From Pseudopyrenochaeta lycopersici (Eukaryota > Ascomycota > Dothideomycetes > Pleosporales > Pseudopyrenochaetaceae): a stretch of DNA of 64,000 bases. Location: NCBI GenBank assembly GCA_003313425.1, contig NHZP01000020.1, forward strand, positions 186,001 to 250,000, given 5' to 3'. How positions within the stretch are numbered: position 1 is the stretch's first letter; every line of letters starts with the position of its first letter. Below, one piece after another: positions 55,766 to 64,000 of this stretch. The translations under genes and the position numbers were made by a program. A model generated the notes under the pieces. That model saw only the letters and a list, made by a program, of their open reading frames with translations, made no database searches and had not been told where the DNA came from.

Positions 55766-57500
55766 AATGTCGATGCATGAAGGGAATTTGGGATTCTGGA
55801 TATGGAATTGAGAAGAAAATACTGTATATTTCAAGGCTATGAGGCAAGGTAAGAAATGTTTGCCTTAATTCATGGCCGGATGGCTATGTCCCATTTACAC
55901 GATGGGATAAATCAGCTTTTTAGAAAATCTAACAGAATCCCCGTTTGTAAGCCAAAGACGCCGAACATTTACACAATGTGCCAAGAACAAGCATTCAGCC
56001 TCCATCCCTGGGTGGCTTTGGATCATCATTACCACCTAAAAGACCCGTTTGCGTCGCTCTTATTCTTGAAGCTGGTCGTTTCCGATTACTTGGATGTTGA
56101 TCTTGTGGGGTCTTGGGCGAACAAAGACACGGGCGCCATGGCTCGTCCCGGAACGACTCTGTGAGCCATCTCTGGGTTGGAGTTGCTTGTGACAATGGTG
56201 CTTTTGTAACTGATTCGTAGTCGGCGTATATCGACGCGCGGTCATGTGACGACGTGTTTCTGAAGTCTGGACGAAGGTCGAAGAGTAAGCGGTCAGATCG
56301 ATTCGACACCTCGAACTTGTTTGGAAGCTGGATGCTTTTCGATGCCCATTTTCCGACATGAGTGAGGACAGACGACTCGTGGGTCTCTGGTGAAAAAGCC
56401 ATGGGGTGGACTGCGATTATAGAGACGAGACGTAGTAGACTGGACGATGTAGTATACGTAGCCGTCGTCGGTCACGCAGATTGAGCAATTTGACTGTGAT
56501 GTAACGAGACAGACCCGAGACCCCGAGCATTTATAGTGAGTATTGGAAGCAAGAACGCAGAGTCATTTCAGGTGGATATGCGCAGATATACGCGCGGAAC
56601 GGGCAATTGTGCATTTACGCCAACTTGCACATCCGCTGTACCGAGGAACGCAAAGATCATTGCCTGAGGTTGAAAATTGCCAGGGCGTACATTGAGATGA
56701 ATACTGAGGCTGTGCAGCTCCTCATGTGATTGAGGAAGTGCACTTCTGAGCTGCGGCGCAGATAGTAAAACCTTTCAAGGTTACAATTGCCTTTACGATA
56801 TCATTCGGTCTGGATGTAGTCTTTGCGAGACTTTGTGCTTGAAAAGCATGCTGAAGTCGTTGGTCAGGTTGGGTGTGGGCGTTTTTCATTCGAGTTTTGC
56901 GCAGTTGCGCAGAAGTCTTCCCAGATTTGCACACCGGAACTCGCAGCCTTTGCGATGAAACAATCTTAGCCCCCTGATATTTGCACAATGCCTTAAAAAG
57001 AGAGGATGCATTATGCTATTGGTGCTTCGACAATGCGTTTGTTGGTGTATGAGTCTTCCAAGGTTGTATAATGAAGGCATACCTTTAGAATGTCCTAGGC
57101 GATTGTGCTTAAAACAGGGCTGAAATACGTGGATATTTTATGGAGTGCGAAAGGGGCACGGGCAAAAAGAAGGGTTGGTAACAAGACACTATTGCAGGTC
57201 ACTTGTCGTTATGGGTTGTGTCTTGCACTTGAGTCACGCCGTTGTTGCACCTCAAACTCCTCGGCGCCAAAGTCTGGCTGGTGCGAATCGTGTTGGCGGC
57301 TGCAGAACGCAAGGTGGTTGGTTCCAGCAGATTTCGCCTAACAAGACAGTGTCCACATACCCCACATTCCGGCCCATCAATAATGCATGACTCTTTCGAA
57401 CGGACCGACGAGCTATCGCTTGCTCATAACATATTAAAGTACTAGTATTAATCAAAATCCATTTTTGCCATCAATCATCTCTTCACAGAGTCATGACTCC
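55766..57500. other. intergenic region upstream of the tRNA gene
   Basis: About 1.7 kb. A minus-strand frame of 135 codons (55995-56402) has no domain and is not called. The region becomes more AT-rich towards the tRNA gene. No repeat or transposon end was recognised. Confidence 0.5.
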
Positions 57501-57536
57501 GGCCTGATGGTCTAGTGGTATGATTCCTGCTTTGGG

Positions 57537-57567
57537 ACATCTTGGTTTTCCAAGAACATGCCTATTC
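57537..57567 (+). other. canonical tRNA intron (between positions 37 and 38)
   Basis: 31-nt insert starting just after G37 of the anticodon loop, the standard site for nuclear tRNA introns cut by the tRNA splicing endonuclease. It can form a hairpin CTTGG-TTTT-CCAAG (57541-57554). The loop is a TTTT run, which in some systems is a weak Pol III stop. Confidence 0.82.
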
Positions 57568-57584
57568 TGCAGGAGGCCCCGGGT

Positions 57585-57637
57585 GTAAGTTCACCCACAA
57601 TGGTTCGATAACGAACGTCTTTCTAACAGGCGCACAG
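57585..57637 (+). other. GT-AG spliceosomal-like intron inside the tRNA T-loop (between 54 and 55)
   Basis: 53-nt insert with a 5' GTAAGT, a CTAAC branch point (57623-57627) ten bases before a 3' CACAG. It looks the same as the protein-gene introns of this window in length and signals. Exact removal joins T57584 to T57638 and restores the T-loop TTCGAAT between perfect CCGGG/CCCGG stems. Inside are a B-box-like GGTTCGAT (57602-57609) and a perfect hairpin GTTCG-ATAA-CGAAC (57603-57616). GGGTG/CACCC (57581-57596) can pair across the 5' junction. I see no bulge-helix-bulge at the borders, so a tRNA-endonuclease route looks less likely, though it cannot be excluded by eye. Confidence 0.78.
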
Positions 57638-57664
57638 TCGAATCCCGGTCAGGCCCCATCTTTC

Positions 57665-57670
57665 TTTTTT
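57665..57670 (+). terminator. RNA polymerase III terminator
   Basis: A run of six T, nine bases after the tRNA 3' end, followed by a second run of six T at 57674-57679. This is the normal termination signal for a Pol III tRNA gene and suggests the locus is a working Pol III unit. Confidence 0.8.
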
Positions 57671-59249
57671 GACTTTTTTGCAACTTTGCTCTCGACAGTC
57701 CGTTCATTGCATAATAACTCGAATATTTTTTACCCAGATAATAAACATATACAAAGAAAGGCAACATCAGCAAGCTTTGCTATCAAGGGCGCATGTTGCC
57801 TTATGCTATATAGGCGATTCAAGCATTCCAACGTCTCTCACAACAAATCGATCACGGCATCTGTTTCTATCCGCACAATACTAAGCACCTAATTTTCTCT
57901 GTGATCCTCTTCCATAACGGTCTAGGCTTTAGTGCGCGTGTTGCAAAAGAATTCTACAAAGTCTTTATCATACATGTTAAAACCTTTGGAGTCTTTTGTA
58001 CCCTCGTAAACTGGTACGTTGAGCGTGCCGACCGCAGTACGAGTCCCGGCTGAATTGGTCGCATCAAACAATACTGCAGAATTGTCCAGAACTCATTCGT
58101 CAGGAATTATATGCACAGTGAATTGAACCAGAAAGTTTTCGTGGCCCATGGCTGACGCATAAAACAAGAGGGAGATCTCTCACAACCCATGCCCCTCTTG
58201 CCTTTATTGGAGGAGACGAGAGTTAAAGTGACAATGTGCCAAAAGTGTTGAATTTTCTGCAATAGCCCATAAAGTGTTTGCTGAAGCCTGGCCATAACAA
58301 GCGACGAAGCCAGTATTCTACCGTTGATGCTAAAGACATGGACAGGCCAGTGAATGGTAATTATTTATCTCAAATGCGCTAGCTGTGTCTTTCATGAAAG
58401 TCTCAAATGAAAGCGCCATGTTGCGTGTGCCCCCAAGGTAGAGACAGTGTTTGATTTCTTGCCTGCGCATCCGCGTGGCGGCTGTTGCTGCTCTTGAATA
58501 GAATACGTTAATGGGTCGTCTTACAAAGTCTGAGATTGCGCCACTGGCCAAGAATCGTGAGGTGCCAGAAATTATACCGAAGTATGAACTTTGCGACGTA
58601 CATTCGGCGAGGGCAGCAAAATGCTCATTACAGAAGTGAGAAACAGAGTTGATGAAGCCTTCGGATGAGACATTGTATATTCTGTTGTGTGAAACATCAC
58701 TATCTTAGCAAGAGGCACGAAGTTTGAAAAGCTTGCCGATTGCTATATATCAACATACAATCCAAGAAACATCCATGCCCCAGCGTTCGAACTAGGTAGA
58801 AGCCCAGCTCGGACACACAGGATACAAATGCCATGCACCTGCGATTCACCAACCCAGTGGTAAAGATAACAGGGTATAGTCGCGTTGACGTAGGGTATCT
58901 TGAAATTTGGTGAATTCCCCAATTCTATGCCCGTCAACGCCGTAGCTTCGTGAGTCTGAAAAAAGGAAATATTTCTAGTTTGAAAACGGTACGCATGTCT
59001 TGTACGCTGATTACCGTACGGATACAGCACAGGCGTAGAGGTGATACAAAGACAGCGTGAAGCGAAGAGGAAATGGCTTAAATATTATGCAAATATTCTT
59101 CATTCCATAACAAAAGCTGGATTTGTGAGTGGCCGAGCCGTGACTCTTGCCAACCACATCTTTCGTGGGGGAGCATCCGCGACGGCGACGGCGTTTACTC
59201 TACCAGTGGCCCACAAAGAAACAGGTTCCAAACGGATAGAAGAGGGCAT
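57671..59249. other. intergenic region downstream of the tRNA gene
   Basis: About 1.6 kb, AT-richer than the rest of the window, with open frames under 100 codons. No gene, transposon end or other RNA was recognised. Confidence 0.5.
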
Positions 59250-60293
59250 CTAAGATTTCTGGAGGGCTTTCTTGATGGAACCCTTAGCAGAGATATGCGA
59301 AGGAGCCTTAGGCACTTTGGGTGTCTTGGGCTTCCTCGAGGGCTTTGGAGTGCGGGGTTTGGCTGTATTCTTCTTCGCAGATGTGGCCTTGCCAGGGAGC
59401 TGAGGGAGGAACTCGATGGAAGGGACTTGGTCAGTGTCTTTACTCTCAAGCATCTGAGAGATGACGTCAACGATATCTTTCACCTGTTTGGCGGACTTGC
59501 CCTTGCCAAGGTATTGGTCGAGCTCACGAAGGACGTCGATAGAGGCCTCAAAGTGTTTGCCAGACTTGGGCGCGACAGTATTTGCGGACTTCTCGCTCGC
59601 CATGCCAGCGGTGACCTGGCGTGAGTACTGGTTGAGGCGTACTTCCTCAGACTTTTTGAAGTGAACATCGTACGTCGTACCGGGAAACTGCTTTTCGATT
59701 TTGTCGATTTGGCGTACAATCAGCTTGACCTTGCGGACCTGCCAAAGTTCTTTGTTGTAGGTCGCGCGCTGGTAATGCTTACGGCAAAAGAGAGGCCAGT
59801 CAGTGATGTCGCGAGTACAGGCCTTGTTGCGGCCGAAGTGATCGGATATGACCTTGCGGGCGAGGTCCCTGGTGTACTGGCCGGTATAACACTGCGTGAA
59901 CTCGTCGTTCATACACGTAAACTCGCGAGCGGCATTGTGGACAACCTCGCAACCCCCATCGGCAGACTCGTCTGTGTCCTCCAGCTCGGTCAAATCTGAC
60001 ATGACGGTGTCAGGACTACTGACCTTCTCCAGCGCTGGGGTTGTTGTAACCTTGGCGGGAGTAGAGGGAGAAGTAAGCACGGGTGATATGACAGTAATTT
60101 TAGGAGTCGAGGGAGCAGTAAGTGCAGGTGGATCGACAGTGACGTCGGGAGTGGTGGAGGTGGGCGTGGTGAGAAGGTTGGCGAAGCTCATAGTATTGCG
60201 GATACTTTCAGCTTGAGCGATCTCAGCCGTGTCGCGATTGCTGAGTGCAGTGGTAGTCGACATGTCGACTGTTGGTGCAGTGAGGAGTTTCAT
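59250..60293 (-). CDS. ORP1-like fungal protein (tentative name)
   Basis: Single exon; 347 residues from the ATG at 60293, which is preferred. The frame extends upstream to an ATG at 60563, but those extra 90 residues are low in complexity, and a further in-frame ATG exists at 60263. The conserved-looking core is FTCMNDEFTQCYTGQYTRDL with the following segment FGRNKACTRDITDWPLFCRK and HYQRATYNKELWQVRKVKLI, rich in Cys, His and aromatic residues and perhaps binding metal. I associate this core with fungal proteins annotated ORP1-like, but from memory and without a search. The C-terminus is a basic Lys/Pro-rich tail (PKPSRKPKTPKVPKAP) similar to chromatin or DNA-associated tails. The function is unknown. 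Confidence 0.72.
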   Translation of the reverse strand: MKLLTAPTVDMSTTTALSNRDTAEIAQAESIRNTMSFANLLTTPTSTTPDVTVDPPALTAPSTPKITVISPVLTSPSTPAKVTTTPALEKVSSPDTVMSDLTELEDTDESADGGCEVVHNAAREFTCMNDEFTQCYTGQYTRDLARKVISDHFGRNKACTRDITDWPLFCRKHYQRATYNKELWQVRKVKLIVRQIDKIEKQFPGTTYDVHFKKSEEVRLNQYSRQVTAGMASEKSANTVAPKSGKHFEASIDVLRELDQYLGKGKSAKQVKDIVDVISQMLESKDTDQVPSIEFLPQLPGKATSAKKNTAKPRTPKPSRKPKTPKVPKAPSHISAKGSIKKALQKS

Positions 60294-62103
60294 GAATGAT
60301 ATGGCCAAGGTAGAGATGGTGAGTAGGTGAGTAAGTTGAGCCTTTAGTTGATATGCTGCGGTGGAGAGGGGGAGTGATGTTGAGCGTCTGGGGGTGGAGG
60401 AGAGGATCTCGAGGGATGTGAGCGGATGATCTTTATATGCAGAGGAGCAGGGCGATTGCGGGCTGGTGAGAGGTGAAGCTGAGGCCCGAGGTGACAATTC
60501 GCCGTTGGGAGCGTTGCCTGACCAACTGCTTGTCACCGAAGACCAGGAAGGACTACCGCACACGCACCTGCCTATTGTCCGTGATTCACCTCAACGAGGT
60601 ACAATAGCACGCACGGCTGCCCGACACCGCTTGAGTACCGCTGAACGACTGTCTGCCTAGCAGTGGGAGCCAATTGCAATCCAGTGAGCTTCACGTCAAT
60701 GCTGTCCTGCCGTCCAAATGACAGCCAAGCTAGCTGTTCGTGCGAGTTAAGGCCATACAACATCCCTTGGAGGGGCCTATGACCCTGGCTGTGAATAGGA
60801 ACAGGCCTAGCGCCGACACATGAGCAACAATCTGTCTGGCTCAGCACTGCGGGGGAGGCAACGGAGACAATCAGAGCTGGTGGGGCAGGTCATTTGCCCT
60901 CACCGTTGGACATCAGACCGCGCAGCCAAGTCGACAAGTAAAAGCGAGCTATTTGCACAGAACTGGGGGGTGAGAAAACAGAAGCGGTGCCTTCAGAGGT
61001 AAGAGAAAGGATACACGACAGTCGGATTAGATGCACCGCAACAGGACTGCAATATGCAAAACGCGCACGGTTTCTCCAAGGAGATGATTGACAAGAGATT
61101 GAATCACAGAGACTGAATCAGAGAGACATGATGCGTGACAGTATCAGCAAAGGAATCAGGTGACGGCATACGCAATATGTTCGCAATCACCTCACTTCAT
61201 GACTGCAATGTGTAATAACCATTGAGCCAGACCAGAACAGCCAAGGTAGGCCGCCACTTGCAATAGACGCAACTAACTAGAACGCCGTACCGTATGCAAA
61301 CAACATGCATTGCCGGTACAAAGCGTTCCAGGTCCAACGATACACTGCCGCAGATGCGAGTATGGAAGCATGGATCGTGTTTTACCTAACGGCTACCATC
61401 AATTGCATCAATCACTTTGGCGGCAATGGTTGGGATAATGCCAGCCAGCCGCTGAGTCTTCAAGGTGTATCTCGTCAATGAATACCGGCTGATGCAGGGG
61501 TCCACGGAACTGTCCTAGAAACGTATCAACTCCTAGGACTGGATCACTTAAAACCCTGCTCTGTGAGTACCTAACAATAATGAAATACCGGTGACGCCTC
61601 ATCCCATAGCCAGTTGCCATCAGCGCCGGCCGACCTTCTTCAAGACAGCTTACAGGCTTGATTGGCGCTCGGCTTCGCCGAGGGGCTCAAACAGGATAAG
61701 GAAACTAAATTCGGGATAACGTTATCCTCACAGTCTGTCCATCAGAAAAATTTGGACTTGGGAACTGTTCTGGACACAGATATAAAGCCTTGAGGTTGAG
61801 CAAGGCTTAGTCACTTATCGGGCAATCTCACGCCGATAACCGGGCACGTGCCGAAGGGTTCAGTTCAATTCCGTCAATTGCGCTTGGCGTACGCGCTTGG
61901 AGAGTGAGGAGCTCCTGCTCGCCCTCTCCCACCTGCAGGACACGCAAATCGCTGGAAACGCCAGCAAACCTCTGCTTTTTGCTTGAAATGCCCTCACACG
62001 TCATTGCTATCCCGCAACCCCATTCTGCCTACGTCAATCTGCGCTGACGCCCGCCGCTCCTCTCTTCACGCCTTGCTACCAGCGCCGCGCCCGTCGAGCC
62101 ATC
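60294..62103. promoter_or_regulatory. divergent intergenic region
   Basis: About 1.8 kb between the ORP1-like gene (-) and the ING gene (+), holding both promoters. Pyrimidine-rich leader-like sequence precedes the ING ATG. No other gene was recognised. Confidence 0.5.
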
Positions 62104-64000
62104 ATGCCTCCAACGACGGGCACTCGAACGTCGACTCGACAAGGTCGAGCCACGGTCCGACCTACAAATTACTATGCGCGCACTTTTGCCGGACGGCTCG
62201 CCGCGAGCGGGCTGGAACAGACGCCGGAAGCTTCCAACGGCGCGCCTGGCTTCCTGCCGGCGCTCACTCACTTCACAGGCGCCGTCGATGCGTTTCCCAA
62301 GGAAATAATCAAGCACTTCTCAATGTTCAAGGAAGTTGAGGCAAAGCTGCATGATCCAGAACAGATGCTCAAGGAGCTGCTCGACGAGATCGCGAAGCAG
62401 CCTACCACAACCAAGGCGCAGCTACTTGCAGCAGAGCAGACCGCTGGTGCAACTGAGAATAGCGCAAATGTAAGTTTAGACGGTCTGCGTCAGAGAACTA
62501 GCATCTCACCATTTGCAGCTCGCCCCGCCGAACCGCGAAAGTCTCTCACCCGACGAGCAAGCTGCCATTCAGAAGCGCCAGCTCTTCTTCCGGCTTCGTA
62601 TGCTTATCGCAAACATGCTTCCAACGCTGGATGAGAAGCTCGTTGTGCTTCAGGGCGCGAAAGCTACCAAGGAGAAAGGGCTTGCGCGCATGCATCATTC
62701 GTACTCGCAGCTCGACAATGAAATCAGCGAAGAAGCGCGATACGGCAGCCTCACGCACTGGGCATACGCGGACAAGGAAGAAAAGAAGAAAGGCGCGCCC
62801 TCACACGAGCGGCAGAGGCGCGAGGTTGCTTCTGCCAATAATTTGGCTGCAGCAGCTCAGCATGTGCATGACGTCGACTCCATAGCCGCGAAAAGCGAAG
62901 CTCGGCGCGAGGCTATGATGGCGAATAAGCGTAACCGACACCAGCAGGTCGATTCGGATTTCGATGACAGACCAGCGAAGAAGCCGCAGAAGCGGAAGGC
63001 TGTCCCAGCAGAGTTGACAGCGACAGACAACCGAAACGTTGGCTTGGGTATTTCAAGCAATGGCGTAGTACCGCATGGCAAGCGGAAGAAGACTGAAAAG
63101 GCCCTTGCAGCAGCGGCGGCAGCGGCAGCAGCGGCAGCACCCGCAGCCTTGGCCATGGAGCGATCCTTAAGCAGCGTTCTAAAGCCTGGCGGCACAGGCG
63201 GACGGAGTGGATCGAGTCCAAGGGGAACTCCAGGTCCAGAAAATGGTGCTGTCGCCAAACGGAAACCAAGAGCAGCGCCTGTGCCAGCTCCACGCAAAAG
63301 CCTTGTTCCACCGTATTCGCCTCCACTTGCTTCTTCACCCCTTGCCGCGAATTTCGCCATAAACAAAGCTATCGCCGCGACTTCGGAACGTCCGTTGTCG
63401 GCTCGCGCAAGGAAGAACTCGACAGCGAACTCCGTTGCATCGATCAATGCTCAAGATGTTCAATTCGGCCGCCGCCCGTCGTCTTCTCACTCTGTACAAC
63501 AGGTTATTGGAAGCAATACGATGACTGAGCTCGAGCACGCAACAGCCACCGGGCGTGATCATGCCTCCGTCAAAGTTGCACCATTACCACGAGAGGTCAT
63601 AGATGCACCGCAATCGTTCGAGACTTCGACCATGAAGGTAGAAGATCTAGGACAGACAGAGCCCGAGAAAATGGATATCGACGCACCGACACTGGCCCCC
63701 ATCACAACTAGAGCAGGTCGAACTTCCAAAACTGCGACACCCGTTGTCGGTGCCTTTCCTGAGATACCCATGGCACGAAGTCGTAGCACTCGACACGCAA
63801 ACAATGGGAACTCTAATTCCAATACTTCGTCGGAGAATAATAGCACAATGACTGGTACAGTCTCAAAGCGCGGGCACAAGAAGAACACACAATCAGTCAC
63901 CAACGCTGCTCTTGCCTCACCCGCACTGAAGCCCGTTCCGAATGCGAAATCGAACCCTCCGTCCTCTGCCGCAAGCTCGATCGCCCAAGAACAAGAATAC
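62104..64000 (+). CDS. ING-family chromatin protein (3' end outside window)
   Basis: Inhibitor-of-growth family subunit of a histone acetylase or deacetylase complex (yeast Pho23, Yng1 and Yng2 relatives), nuclear. Exons are 62104-62469 and 62519 to the right edge, with a 49-nt intron (GTAAGT...GCAG) at a codon boundary; the frame is open to the end. The ING N-terminal helices are FPKEIIKHFSMFKEVEAKLH and, after the intron, RLRMLIANMLPTLDEKLVVL and ARMHHSYSQLDNEISEEARY. A basic NLS-like region follows (KRNRHQQ, KKPQKRK) and then an alanine run (63107-63139). The middle is Ser/Thr-rich and disordered. The C-terminal PHD finger expected to read H3K4me3 must lie beyond the window. The long linker is more like Pho23 than Yng1, but that is only a hint. 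Confidence 0.9.
63107..63139 (+). repeat. GCA/GCG microsatellite encoding polyalanine
   Basis: Eleven successive Ala codons (GCA and GCG mixed) in the linker of the ING protein. The mixed codons suggest a moderately stable repeat rather than a recent pure expansion. Confidence 0.85.

Larger units (their letters stand above)
57501..57656 (+). tRNA. tRNA-Pro(UGG) with two introns
   Basis: After removal of two inserts the sequence folds as a standard tRNA-Pro. The acceptor stem GGCCTGA (57501-57507) pairs over 7 bp with TCAGGCC (57649-57655), and the discriminator C is at 57656. The D-arm and A box follow (TGGTCTAGTGG, 57508-57518). The anticodon stem CCTGC (57526-57530) pairs with GCAGG (57569-57573), with loop TTTGGG and anticodon TGG at 57533-57535. 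The variable loop is AGGCC. The T-stem CCGGG (57579-57583) pairs with CCCGG (57644-57648). The body closely follows the fungal tRNA-Pro pattern, including TGGTCTAGTGGTATGATTC. Intron 1 is at the canonical 37/38 site and intron 2 divides the T-loop. The intact stems argue against decay. Confidence 0.88.

Noticed and set aside
55995..56402. 135-codon minus-strand frame near 56 kb
   Set aside because: Plausible composition but no recognisable motif or supporting signal; a small gene cannot be excluded.
57585..57637. T-loop insert as a bulge-helix-bulge intron cut by the tRNA endonuclease
   Set aside because: No paired helix with two three-base bulges is visible at the borders, while GT-AG and branch-point signals are strong.
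57501..57656. Reading the tRNA as a pseudogene broken by a random insertion
   Set aside because: All stems are intact after removal of the two inserts, the insert has full intron signals, and a Pol III terminator is present. It remains the main alternative until RNA data exist.
61801..61900. tRNA-like B-box fragment (GGTTCAGTTCAATTCC)
   Set aside because: No matching acceptor stem, A box or anticodon arm was found nearby.

Overview
This is a filamentous ascomycete nuclear contig, most likely a Dothideomycete of the Pleosporales type. Genes are split by short GT-AG introns (mostly 45-65 nt) with CTAAC or CTGAC branch points a few bases before the acceptor. The gene content is also fungal: a hybrid histidine kinase, phospholipase B, a Zn2Cys6 factor, RSC/SWI-SNF subunits, a YANK kinase and F-box-like proteins. 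The species assignment is inference from gene style, not from a database match.

Layout. 1-1638: 3' part of a hybrid histidine kinase, cut by the left edge. 3605-5687: secreted, probably GPI-anchored phospholipase B. 6005-7753: DPH2 (diphthamide synthesis). 8006-11232 (-): Rsc9-like ARID subunit of RSC/SWI-SNF, divergent from a Rec114/Rec7-like gene (11575-13294). 13519-24.5 kb: three serine hydrolases (type-B carboxylesterase, secreted alpha/beta hydrolase, HSL-type esterase), a Zn2Cys6 regulator and a tartrate/D-malate-type dehydrogenase. A TesB-type acyl-CoA thioesterase follows at 24762-25775 (-). This set could be a small catabolic cluster. 26500-29434 (-): TAPT1/DUF747 membrane protein. 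29961-31019: F-box-like protein. 32874-34931 (-): YANK (STK32-like) kinase with a DFN motif. 34.9-39.2 kb is gene-poor. 39.2-44.0 kb: a C2H2 zinc-finger protein and an AT-hook-like protein, both on the minus strand. 44064-45818 (-): Swp73/BAF60/Rsc6-like subunit, divergent from a cytosine-deaminase-type amidohydrolase (46343-47718). 48141-50253: protein with a degenerate zinc finger. 51689-52968: secreted aldose 1-epimerase. 53396-55765: large conserved-looking protein. 59250-60293 (-): ORP1-like protein. 62104 to the right edge: ING-family protein, cut before its expected PHD finger.

The outstanding feature is a tRNA-Pro(UGG) gene at 57501-57656 carrying two introns. One is the normal intron between positions 37 and 38. 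The other is a 53-nt insert between T54 and T55 of the T-loop. That insert has every hallmark of a spliceosomal intron (GTAAGT donor, CTAAC branch point, CACAG acceptor), and its exact removal restores a perfect T-arm. It splits the Pol III B box but carries its own B-box-like sequence. A poly-T terminator follows the tRNA. If it is spliced, this would be a tRNA that needs both tRNA-type and mRNA-type splicing.

All functions were assigned by reading motifs by eye. Exon borders come from splice signals plus frame continuity; no transcript evidence was available.
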